64,000 bases of DNA, taken from positions 62,001 through 126,000 of the forward strand of contig NZ_FNCW01000006.1 of NCBI RefSeq assembly GCF_900099815.1, read 5' to 3'. The notes under the pieces were generated by a model. It saw only the letters and a program-made list of their open reading frames with translations, made no database searches and was not told where the DNA came from. Position 1 is the first letter of the stretch. Every line of letters begins with the position of its first letter. Source of the DNA: Psychroflexus sediminis. GTDB taxonomy: Bacteria; Bacteroidota; Bacteroidia; Flavobacteriales; Flavobacteriaceae. Of this stretch, positions 55,184-62,910 are shown one piece after another. The translations under genes were made by a program, and so were the position numbers.

Positions 55184-56278
55184 ATGATTGTAAACGATTT
55201 TATTGAAGCTATCGAAGAACTTGCTCCTTCCTATTATGCAGAGGACTTTGACAATACAGGATTACTGATAGGAGAAAATAGCATGGAAGTAACTGGTGCA
55301 TTGATAACTTTGGATGCTTTGGAATCTGTAGTGGATGAAGCTATTGAGACCAGATGCAATTTAATCATCAGCTTTCATCCCATTATTTTCACTGGTCTTA
55401 AAAAATTAAATAGAAAGTCTTATGTAGAGCGTGTAGTTCATAAAGCCATTAAGCACGATATCGCCATTTACGCGATGCACACAGCCCTGGATAATGTTTC
55501 CAACGGCGTAAATGGAATGATTTGCGAAAAATTAGGCTTAAAAAATACATCAGTGTTAATTCCGAAGTTGAAAACTATCAAAAAACTGACGACTTACGTG
55601 CCTAAAGCAAGTGCTGAAACCGTAAGAAATGCGCTTTTTGAAGCAGGAGGAGGAAGCATTGGCAATTATGATCTGTGCAGTTTTAATAGTCAAGGCATTG
55701 GCACTTTCAATGGAAATGAAAATTCTAATCCAACAATTGGTGAGCCTGGAAAAACTCAGTTTGAAGAAGAAATTCAAATCAATTTGACGTTTTCATCGCA
55801 TTTGCAATCTAAAATCCTGAAGGCGCTTTTTAAAAGCCATCCTTATGAGGAAGTTGCTTATGAAGTTGAGACCCTTGAAAATAAGGATCAGCACAGGGGT
55901 ATAGGAATGCTTGGTGAACTGGAAACACCTCTAGGAATAACTGAGGTTTTATCGCTCGTAAAAGAAGTTTTCAAAACCAAGGTCATAAGACACTCCGAAC
56001 TCAAGGATAAGGCCATTAAACGCATTGCCGTGCTTGGAGGCAGTGGAGCATTCGCCATTGAAAATGCAAAAGCGGCCAAAGCTGAGCTTTACATCACTGC
56101 AGATTTGAAATACCACGACTTCTATAAAGCTGAAAATCAGATCATTTTAGCCGACATAGGTCATTACGAAAGCGAGCAGTATACAAAAGATTTAATACAT
56201 GCTTATCTTACGAAAAAATTCCCTAATTTTGCACTCGTTTTATCTAATATTAATACCAATCCGATTCAATACTATTGA
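55184..56278 (+). CDS. Nif3-like dinuclear metal center protein
   Basis: A 364-residue member of the Nif3/DUF34 family, hexameric proteins with a two-metal site. DFDNTGLLIGE lies near residue 22, SFHPIIFTGLKKL near 65 (the paired His motif has F in place of the first His), AIYAMHTALDNVSNGVNG near 99 and the C-terminal ADLKYHDFYKAE plus ADIGHYESEQ near residue 305-330. An insert domain occupies about 130-235, as in the long form; a GTP cyclohydrolase 1 type 2 label is common but unproven. It is followed after 2 bp by the coiled-coil zinc-ribbon homologue, a gene pair conserved in this phylum. Confidence 0.92.
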   Translation: MIVNDFIEAIEELAPSYYAEDFDNTGLLIGENSMEVTGALITLDALESVVDEAIETRCNLIISFHPIIFTGLKKLNRKSYVERVVHKAIKHDIAIYAMHTALDNVSNGVNGMICEKLGLKNTSVLIPKLKTIKKLTTYVPKASAETVRNALFEAGGGSIGNYDLCSFNSQGIGTFNGNENSNPTIGEPGKTQFEEEIQINLTFSSHLQSKILKALFKSHPYEEVAYEVETLENKDQHRGIGMLGELETPLGITEVLSLVKEVFKTKVIRHSELKDKAIKRIAVLGGSGAFAIENAKAAKAELYITADLKYHDFYKAENQIILADIGHYESEQYTKDLIHAYLTKKFPNFALVLSNINTNPIQYY

Positions 56279-56280
56279 TT

Positions 56281-57063
56281 ATGGCAAAGAAAAAAGAGGT
56301 TACAGTAGAGCAAAAATTAAGAGCTCTTTACGATTTACAACTAATAGACTCACGTATTGACGAAATAAGAAATATGCGAGGTGAACTACCTCTTGAAGTT
56401 GAAGATTTGGAAGATGAAGTTGCAGGACTCACCAAAAGAATTGAAAAGTTAGAATCTGATCTGAAAGTAACCGAAGAGAAGATAAAAGAGAAAAAACAGT
56501 TCATAGTGGATGCTGAAGCTATGATCAAAAAATACAAAAGCCAGCAAGACAACGTTAGAAATAACAGAGAGTTTGATGCTTTGACTAAGGAAATCGAGTT
56601 TCAGGAACTGGAAATCGAATTGGCTCAAAAACACATCAGGGAATACAGCGCTCAAATAGAGCATAAAACGGCAGTGATAGAAGAAACTAAAGAAAAATTA
56701 GCTGAAAGGCAGAATCATCTTGATCATAAGAAGTCTGAGCTTGATAATATTTTAAAAGAAACTGAGAAAGAAGAAACTGCATTAACTGAAAAGTCAGAGA
56801 AATATAAAAAGGATATCGAAGAACGTCTGGTAAAAGCCTATACAAGAATTCGTAACAATGTAAAGAACGGCATGGCTGTCGTTACCATTGAACGCGGTGC
56901 TTCTGGAGGTTCTTTCTTTACCATTCCACCGCAAGTTCAAGTCGAAATTGCTGCGAGACGTAAAGTCATCATCGATGAACACAGTGGAAGAATCCTTGTC
57001 GATCAAGAATTAGCAAGAGAAGAAGAAGAAAAAATGGAAAAGATGTTTACGAAGTTAGCATAA
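56281..57063 (+). CDS. C4-type zinc-ribbon family coiled-coil protein lacking its cysteines
   Basis: A 260-residue protein from the ATG at 56281 (an upstream TTG overlapping the previous stop is unlikely). Residues about 10-190 form a long antiparallel coiled coil (ALYDLQLIDSRIDEIRN, NNREFDALTKEIEFQE) typical of the CT398/DUF164-like family. The C-terminus should be a four-Cys ribbon, but the corresponding positions read ERGASGGSFFTIPPQV and DEHSGRILVDQ with no Cys. The fold elements (the IPPQ turn and the GRILVD strand) remain. Function is unknown; related proteins have been suggested to act in trafficking or transcription contexts. It is operonic with the Nif3-like gene. Confidence 0.88.
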   Translation: MAKKKEVTVEQKLRALYDLQLIDSRIDEIRNMRGELPLEVEDLEDEVAGLTKRIEKLESDLKVTEEKIKEKKQFIVDAEAMIKKYKSQQDNVRNNREFDALTKEIEFQELEIELAQKHIREYSAQIEHKTAVIEETKEKLAERQNHLDHKKSELDNILKETEKEETALTEKSEKYKKDIEERLVKAYTRIRNNVKNGMAVVTIERGASGGSFFTIPPQVQVEIAARRKVIIDEHSGRILVDQELAREEEEKMEKMFTKLA

Positions 57064-57084
57064 ATCTCTTCATAGATCTATAAC

Positions 57085-57118
57085 GAAAAGCTCGGGATTT
57101 CTCTCGGGCTTTTTTTTG
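57085..57118 (+). terminator. Terminator after the zinc-ribbon family gene
   Basis: AAAAGCTCGGG and CTCGGGCTTTT pair with G-U contacts around an 8 nt loop, with T8 tail, 21 bp after the stop. Confidence 0.7.
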
Positions 57119-57165
57119 CTCCAAACTTTAACTAGACCTTAATCTCTGTCTTTTAGATTAACCCC

Positions 57166-57173
57166 TACTTTTG
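57166..57173 (+). promoter_or_regulatory. Likely -7 element of the msrA promoter
   Basis: TACTTTTG fits TAnnTTTG and ends 13 bp before the msrA ATG, which implies a very short leader. No clear -33 TTG is seen. Confidence 0.4.
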
Positions 57174-57186
57174 CTTTAAAAAACCG

Positions 57187-57849
57187 ATGAAATCATTTTT
57201 AAGCTTACTGATGCTTTCCCTCTTTTTTGTAAGCTGTGGAAAAGCACAAAATTCAAAAACTACCAATGAAAGTAAAAGCGACATAACTTCAGAACAATTC
57301 GATGATGAAGTTTATGACAGAGCTTACTTTGCCAGTGGTTGCTTCTGGTGTGTAGAAACTATCTATGAGAGCCTGAAAGGTGTAGAAGAAGTTTTTTCCG
57401 GCTACTCTGGTGGTCATACCAAAAATCCAACTTACCAGTCTTCAAACACTGGCACAACCGGACACGCTGAGGCTGTAGAAGTCATATACAACCCAGATGT
57501 AATTTCTTTCGAAACACTGGTTGATGTTTTTTTTGGCTCTCAGAATGTCACTCAGCAAAACGGTCAGGGACCAGATATAGGTTCACAGTACCGGTCTATT
57601 ATTTTCTACCAAAATGAAGAAGAAAAAGAGATTATTGAAACTAAAATCGAAAGCCTTTCTAAAGAATACGAAAAGCCAATAGCCGCTGAAGTAATGGATT
57701 TTGATAAATTCTGGATGGCAGAAGAGTATCATCAGGACTATAAGGTCAATAATCCTAACAATCCCTACATCAGGAATGTTTCAGTTCCGAGATTTAACAG
57801 GTTTAAAGAAAAGTTTCCAGAACTTCTTAAGCCTAAATATAAGCCATAA
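57187..57849 (+). CDS. msrA: Peptide-methionine (S)-S-oxide reductase, lipoprotein form
   Basis: Repairs oxidised methionine in proteins. The 220-residue precursor has a lipobox (LFFVSCG, C17), so it is exported and anchored outside the cytoplasm. The catalytic motif is YFASGCFWCVETIYE (C52), followed by GYSGGHTKNPTYQ, GTTGHAEAVEVIY and the C-terminal FWMAEEYHQDY, all MsrA features. A second Cys (C55) in GCFWC replaces the distant resolving Cys of some homologues. No MsrB domain is fused. It is convergent with a hydrolase gene across a 27 bp perfect inverted repeat. Confidence 0.95.
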   Translation: MKSFLSLLMLSLFFVSCGKAQNSKTTNESKSDITSEQFDDEVYDRAYFASGCFWCVETIYESLKGVEEVFSGYSGGHTKNPTYQSSNTGTTGHAEAVEVIYNPDVISFETLVDVFFGSQNVTQQNGQGPDIGSQYRSIIFYQNEEEKEIIETKIESLSKEYEKPIAAEVMDFDKFWMAEEYHQDYKVNNPNNPYIRNVSVPRFNRFKEKFPELLKPKYKP

Positions 57850-57853
57850 AGTT

Positions 57854-57912
57854 AAATGGAATAAGAATTAAAAAAGCCGCTGTATGCGGCTTTTTTAATT
57901 CTTATTCCATTT
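57854..57912. terminator. 27 bp perfect inverted repeat, bidirectional terminator
   Basis: Arms 57854-57880 and 57886-57912 are exact reverse complements, with a 5 nt loop (TGTAT). The inner AAAAAAGCCGC/GCGGCTTTTTT forms an ordinary two-way terminator for the convergent genes, but the perfect pairing extends 16 bp further than needed. Confidence 0.85.
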
Positions 57913-57920
57913 GATAATCT

Positions 57921-58754
57921 CTATTTCAGAAAATCCATCAAAAGCGAGTTAAATTCTTTATGGTGAGTCACCACTAATCCATGTGGAGCCCCTTTGATGA
58001 CTTGCATTTGAGCGTTTGGTATTAACTGTTTAGCTTTTTCCGCTGAGGCTTCGATAGGTACAATTTGATCTTCATCCCCATGAACTATAAGCGTAGGGAC
58101 ATCAAACTTCTTACAATCTTCTCTAAAATCGGTTTTTCCAAAACTATCGATACAATCTAAAGTTGCTTTTTTTGAGCCCTGCATTGCCAGGTTCCAGGTC
58201 AGCTGAAGCATAGCTTCACTTATCCTTTCTCCTTTTAGGGAATCATAATTATAAAAGTTTTTTCCGAAATCTTTAAAAAACTGTGGCCTATCTTTTTTAA
58301 TGCCTTCTTTCATCGATTCAAAAACCGATGCATCTACAGCATCGTTATCATCTGTTTGCAACATAAATGGAGTGACTGCAGAAACCAACACAGCTTTAAC
58401 TATGGAAGCTGTGCCATAACGACCTATAAACCGGGCAACCTCACCTCCACCCATAGAGAACCCCAGCAAAATAACGTCTTCTAGCTTAAGCGTTTCTATA
58501 ATATCGTTCAGGTCCTTTGCCAGCGAATCGTAGTCATAACCATTCCATGGCTTTGAGCTTTGTCCAAACCCACGCCTATCATAAGAAATGACCCGGTAAC
58601 CAGAATTGACTAAGGTGTCCACCTGGTATTCCCACATAATTCTGTTTAATGGCCATCCATGAATTAAAATAATGGGCTGACCGGAACCGTAATCGTTATA
58701 TGCCAATTTGATGGCTCTTGATTTTTCTAGAGAGGAGGTGTTTAATTCGTTCAT
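57921..58754 (-). CDS. Alpha/beta hydrolase (non-heme haloperoxidase/esterase type)
   Basis: A 277-residue enzyme from the ATG at 58754 (a longer frame from a TTG adds only basic residues). The oxyanion HGWPLNRIMW, YDRRGFGQSSKPWNGYDYD, the nucleophile elbow GFSMGGGEVARF, HGDEDQIVPIE (Asp) and GAPHGLVVTH (His) complete the fold. The pattern is that of cofactor-free chloroperoxidase/arylesterase-like hydrolases. It is soluble and has no partner gene; the substrate is unknown. Confidence 0.9.
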   Translation of the reverse strand: MNELNTSSLEKSRAIKLAYNDYGSGQPIILIHGWPLNRIMWEYQVDTLVNSGYRVISYDRRGFGQSSKPWNGYDYDSLAKDLNDIIETLKLEDVILLGFSMGGGEVARFIGRYGTASIVKAVLVSAVTPFMLQTDDNDAVDASVFESMKEGIKKDRPQFFKDFGKNFYNYDSLKGERISEAMLQLTWNLAMQGSKKATLDCIDSFGKTDFREDCKKFDVPTLIVHGDEDQIVPIEASAEKAKQLIPNAQMQVIKGAPHGLVVTHHKEFNSLLMDFLK

Positions 58755-58835
58755 GAGTCTTTTCTTTCTAAGATAAAGCAAATCCTAAAAGACAGAAGTG
58801 AATTAAAAAAAGTTTAACCAAACTTTTTCCATAAA

Positions 58836-58862
58836 AAAACCCTGCTATAGAAGCAGGGTTTC
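58836..58862 (-). terminator. Terminator after rpsA
   Basis: AAACCCTGCT/AGCAGGGTTT stem with a 4 nt loop; on the minus strand T7 follows, 22 bp after the rpsA stop. Confidence 0.8.
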
Positions 58863-58883
58863 AGTTTAATAAACAAATAAAAT

Positions 58884-60713
58884 TTATTTATTTTCCATTT
58901 TATCCTTAAGTGCTTGCAATTCTGCATTAGCATCTCCGAAAGTCGTTTTCTTAGATTCGTCTTCAGACTTCTTAGCGGCCTTCTTAACGATCTGAGCTTC
59001 TTCTTCCTTGTGGATTGACGTATGTGAAGCTACAACACGCTTGAATTCTTTGTTGAATTCAATAATGAGAAATTCTGCTACTTCACCTTTAGCTAATTTT
59101 GTTCCGTCTTCTTTTTCAAGATAACGCTGTGGAACAAAAGCTGTGACATCTTCATTAAACTCAACAGTTGCACCTTTGTCAACTATTTCAGAAACAGCTG
59201 CTGTATGTTTGGTTCCTACTGCAAATTCATCAGAATACTTATCCCATGGATTTGTTTCAGTTTGCTTATGTCCAAGGCTTAGTTTACGCCCTTCAACATC
59301 AAGCTCCAACACAACTACGTCAAGTTTATCTCCAACTTTACAAAATTCTGATGGGTGTTTTATTTTCTTAGTCCAAGACAAATCAGAAATATAAATCAAG
59401 CCATCAATACCTTCTTCAAGTTCTACAAATACTCCAAAGTTTGTAAAGTTTCTTACTTCACCAACATGTTTGGAACCAACAGGATATTTTGTTGTAATAT
59501 CTGTCCAAGGATCTGGAGTTAATTGCTTGATACCAAGAGACATCTTTCTATCTTCTCTGTCGAGAGTCAAAATTTTAGCCTCTACTTTATCACCAACATT
59601 TACAAAATCCTGAGCAGATCTCAAATGCGTACTCCAGGACATTTCAGAAACGTGAATCAAACCTTCAACACCTTCTTCTACTTCAATAAAAGCACCGTAA
59701 TCTGCGATAACTGTAACTGTACCGTTAACAACATCACCGACTTTTAGGCCTTCATCTAAAGCATCCCAAGGATGTTTGTGTAATTGTTTTAAACCTAGTT
59801 GAATTCTGGTCTTATCTTCATCGAAATCAAGGATAACAACATTCAATTTCTGATCTAATTCCACGACTTCGTTTGGATGGTTTATTCTTGACCAAGAAAG
59901 GTCTGTGATATGAACCAATCCATCTACTCCACCAAGATCAACAAAGACTCCGTAAGAAGTGATGTTTTTCACAACACCTTCTAAAACTTGTCCTTTTTCT
60001 AGCTGACCGATGATTTCTTTCTTCTGTTCTTCAATATCCGCTTCGATAAGCGCTTTGTGAGAAACAACAACGTTTTTGAATTCATGGTTGATTTTAACCA
60101 CTTTGAATTCCATGTTTTTTCCGACATAAGCATCGTAATCACGAATAGGCTTCACGTCGATTTGAGAACCTGGTAAAAATGCTTCGATGCCAAATACATC
60201 TACAATCATTCCACCTTTCGTTCTGCATTTCACAAGACCGTTTACGATTGTTCCATCCTCCTGAGCTTTATTTACACGCTCCCAGGCACGGATAACTCTC
60301 GCTTTTCTATGAGAAAGGATAAGCTGGCCTTCTGCATCTTCTTTAATGTCGATGAGAACATCTACCTTATCTCCTACTTTAAGATCTGGATTGTAACGAA
60401 ATTCGTTTAATGAAATTACACCTTCACTTTTCGCATTGATATCGATGATAGCATCTTGATCTGTAAGGTGAACTACGGTTCCATCTACGACTTCGTTATG
60501 AAGTGTATCAACGAAATTTTCCTCTACTAATTTCTCGAATTGCTCTAACTGTGCATCATCAACTTCATCAATACCTTCTTCGTACTTGTGCCAGTTGAAT
60601 TCCTCTAGAAATTGTTTCGGATTTTCTTGTTGTTCGGAAGGAGCTACTTTAGGTGTAGATTCTTCTGAATTTGCAACTGATTGTTGCTCTTTGGTTGTTT
60701 TGTCTTCAGCCAT
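58884..60713 (-). CDS. rpsA: 30S ribosomal protein S1
   Basis: Binds mRNA at the 30S platform and helps initiation, which is important in this phylum where Shine-Dalgarno use is weak. The 609 residues have an acidic, Gln-rich N-terminus (about 1-60) followed by six S1/OB repeats; repeats 3-6 are the clearest (YGVFVDLGGVDGLVHITD, YGAFIEVEEGVEGLIHVS, FGVFVELEEGIDGLIYIS, and the degenerate last one VDKGATVEFNEDVTAFVP). The C-terminal tail is charged. Transcription starts from a good promoter about 110 nt upstream, giving an unusually long leader. Confidence 0.96.
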   Translation of the reverse strand: MAEDKTTKEQQSVANSEESTPKVAPSEQQENPKQFLEEFNWHKYEEGIDEVDDAQLEQFEKLVEENFVDTLHNEVVDGTVVHLTDQDAIIDINAKSEGVISLNEFRYNPDLKVGDKVDVLIDIKEDAEGQLILSHRKARVIRAWERVNKAQEDGTIVNGLVKCRTKGGMIVDVFGIEAFLPGSQIDVKPIRDYDAYVGKNMEFKVVKINHEFKNVVVSHKALIEADIEEQKKEIIGQLEKGQVLEGVVKNITSYGVFVDLGGVDGLVHITDLSWSRINHPNEVVELDQKLNVVILDFDEDKTRIQLGLKQLHKHPWDALDEGLKVGDVVNGTVTVIADYGAFIEVEEGVEGLIHVSEMSWSTHLRSAQDFVNVGDKVEAKILTLDREDRKMSLGIKQLTPDPWTDITTKYPVGSKHVGEVRNFTNFGVFVELEEGIDGLIYISDLSWTKKIKHPSEFCKVGDKLDVVVLELDVEGRKLSLGHKQTETNPWDKYSDEFAVGTKHTAAVSEIVDKGATVEFNEDVTAFVPQRYLEKEDGTKLAKGEVAEFLIIEFNKEFKRVVASHTSIHKEEEAQIVKKAAKKSEDESKKTTFGDANAELQALKDKMENK

Positions 60714-60831
60714 ATGCTGATTTAAAATTTGTATTCTGTTCGTCCAAGAAACTCAAGCAAACTTACAGAAGAGATTAAATTATTTAAAATCAACCCTTTA
60801 AACGTTTCTTGTTTTGCATTTAAAAGGAGTG

Positions 60832-60860
60832 CAAAAATACAACTATTTTATGATAATCAA
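60832..60860 (-). promoter_or_regulatory. rpsA promoter
   Basis: On the minus strand TTG (60858-60860), an 18 bp spacer and TATTTTTG (60832-60839) match the consensus. The distance to the start codon is about 118 bp, so the mRNA has a long leader. Confidence 0.6.
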
Positions 60861-60884
60861 AACCTTAGTTAAATATTTTATAGA

Positions 60885-61814
60885 TTAATCTTCAGGTTCT
60901 TCTTCAACTTCGGTTTCTTCGACACGTACGGCTTCTGCTTTAGGGATAACGCCACCTCCAATATTTTTTGCAATGTAATAAGTTACCTGAGCGCCAAATA
61001 AAAAGATGACAAGAGAATAGTAAATCCAGACCAAAAGAATGACCAGGGAGCCGGCAGCTCCGTAAGTCGTACTTAGATCGTTATTATTCATGTACAAACC
61101 GATGAGAAATTTACCGATTATAAAAAGCAAAGTAGTCACAATGGCCCCTGTCCATGTATCTTTCCACCTTACCTTAGCATCCGGTAAAATTTTATACATC
61201 AATGCAAAAATAACCACCAGGATAAGTTGGGAAATAATCAGTTGACCAATAGAAATCAATTGCAGATTGACATCAGGAAAAAAGTTGTCCAATTTCCCAA
61301 ATGAATAAGAAATGATAGCGTCCAGGACTAATGAAATGATTAAAATAACACCGATAACCAAGACTACCGAAAAGCTTAACACCCTGTCAATGGCCAGTTT
61401 AAGCCAGCCTTTATCTGGCTTTGGTTTGATATGCCAGATATGATTTATACCTCTTTGAAGACTTACAAATACTGTGGTTGCACTAAAGACGAGAATTATA
61501 ATCGCAATCGTTGCAGACAGGGTATTGTCGGCATTCAAGGCAAAGTTTTCTAAAATACTTTCTAAGGTTTTTCTCGAATCTTCTCCTGCCAAGCTTGATA
61601 TCCGGTTTAAAATCTGCTCCCTTATCTCTGATCTCTCATAAAGACTTGCCCCCACATTCAGAATGATAATCAAAAAAGCAGGAAGGCTAAATATGGTGTA
61701 AAAAGCCGTCCCGGCTGCAAAGCTCATGGATTCATTGGAAGTGAAATCTTTGATAGTATCTACCAGAATTTTCACATATTTCAATTCAAGAATTGATTTT
61801 AACTTTCGTTTCAT
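60885..61814 (-). CDS. YihY/virulence factor BrkB family membrane protein
   Basis: A 309-residue protein with about six hydrophobic segments. SMSFAAGTAFYTIFSLPAFL at residue about 29 is the family hallmark, followed by FVSLQRGINHIWHIKP, ARVRWKD-like KVRWKDTWTGAIVTTLLF and STTYGAAGSLVILLVWIYYS. The C-terminus is acidic (EETEVEEEPED). The YihY/BrkB family was once called RNase BN in error; its function is unknown, perhaps export-related. No operon partner is certain: the next gene upstream starts 93 bp away. Confidence 0.92.
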   Translation of the reverse strand: MKRKLKSILELKYVKILVDTIKDFTSNESMSFAAGTAFYTIFSLPAFLIIILNVGASLYERSEIREQILNRISSLAGEDSRKTLESILENFALNADNTLSATIAIIILVFSATTVFVSLQRGINHIWHIKPKPDKGWLKLAIDRVLSFSVVLVIGVILIISLVLDAIISYSFGKLDNFFPDVNLQLISIGQLIISQLILVVIFALMYKILPDAKVRWKDTWTGAIVTTLLFIIGKFLIGLYMNNNDLSTTYGAAGSLVILLVWIYYSLVIFLFGAQVTYYIAKNIGGGVIPKAEAVRVEETEVEEEPED

Positions 61815-61907
61815 GGACTTAATCTAAGAAGACAAAAATAAAAGTCGCTTTGACAACCAAGGGGTGCTTTAGTAAAATTTAATAGTTTCCCTTATCAACT
61901 AAACTCA

Positions 61908-62891
61908 TTAAATCTTTATCATATAATGGTGTATAGCGGTCATTACATCCCGATAGGCCCAATGACTCAGTTTATCTTCTTCGACTAGGGCCAGGTCGGC
62001 TGTCTTGAACACCTGCTGAATTTCATCAAAAATCAACATATTTGCCTGACCAAGCCCTGTTCTTACATCGGCTTGAAGCCTTTTGCTCAAAAATCCTTCT
62101 TTGGACTGGTCCTGAATCTTTTCAGCAATAGCATCTCTGTTTTGAATGGCGCTTGAAATTTTTTGACGGAGCGAGTTTGTGATTGTTTCAAAATCGGAAT
62201 TAAAAATCTGTTCTGCATGCAGGGTATTTAAAAAACACTGCGCAATCCCTATAAAGCAGGATGACATACAGACCCGTGCAAATTGTTCAAAAGGAATATG
62301 AAATACGTTGTAGTCAAAATGATTCTTTATGGAATTGATGTGAAATCCAAACTCTTGAGGAACCCTTACATCGGTCAAATTGATGGATAAGGAAGAGGTG
62401 CTTTTTAAACCAAAAATTTCCCATTTATCCTCAGAAAACTCCACAGAATCTCTGGGTACCACAAAAGAAGAAACTTCTCCGGTATCTGCGTTTTTAGCAT
62501 TCAAACTGAAGTAATTCGCATGTGCAGCTCCAGAACACTTTCCCCAGCTGCCGTTTAAAAGCACAGACTTATCTTCGGCTTTAAAGCTGCCGCCAACTGC
62601 GCCACTTCCAGCAACAACAGTCCTTTCGGGTGTAAAAATAGTTTTGGCAGCGTCTGGGTCAAAAAAGCCGCAAAACCAGTTAGCTCCTGCACCCAAATTC
62701 AGAACCCAGCCCAAACCTCCAAAGTGTGTCGAGGTTTCCGTGATGCGTTGACCCGCCGTTTTCAAATCCAATTCCAGGCCACCATAGTCTTTGGGCACAA
62801 ATAATTTGAACGCATCGTTTCGGAATAATTCTTCTAATAAATCTTCAGGAATCTGAGACCTTTTGTAATCTTCTATTTTGACTTTTCTCAT
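61908..62891 (-). CDS. Acyl-CoA dehydrogenase-like flavoprotein
   Basis: A 327-residue protein of the acyl-CoA dehydrogenase superfamily, shorter than the usual 380. The N-terminal helical domain includes LFVPKDYGGLELD, the beta domain GSGAVGGSFKAEDKSVLLNG and GLKSTSSLSINLTDVRVPQE, and the C-terminal helices run from about 210 to the end with RTGLGQANMLIFDEIQ. The catalytic Glu is not identifiable by eye. The pattern also resembles flavin-dependent hydroxylases of this fold. It begins 19 bp after the GlmU-family gene and may be co-transcribed with it. Confidence 0.75.
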   Translation of the reverse strand: MRKVKIEDYKRSQIPEDLLEELFRNDAFKLFVPKDYGGLELDLKTAGQRITETSTHFGGLGWVLNLGAGANWFCGFFDPDAAKTIFTPERTVVAGSGAVGGSFKAEDKSVLLNGSWGKCSGAAHANYFSLNAKNADTGEVSSFVVPRDSVEFSEDKWEIFGLKSTSSLSINLTDVRVPQEFGFHINSIKNHFDYNVFHIPFEQFARVCMSSCFIGIAQCFLNTLHAEQIFNSDFETITNSLRQKISSAIQNRDAIAEKIQDQSKEGFLSKRLQADVRTGLGQANMLIFDEIQQVFKTADLALVEEDKLSHWAYRDVMTAIHHYMIKI

Positions 62892-62910
62892 TAATAATTA
62901 AATTAAATTC

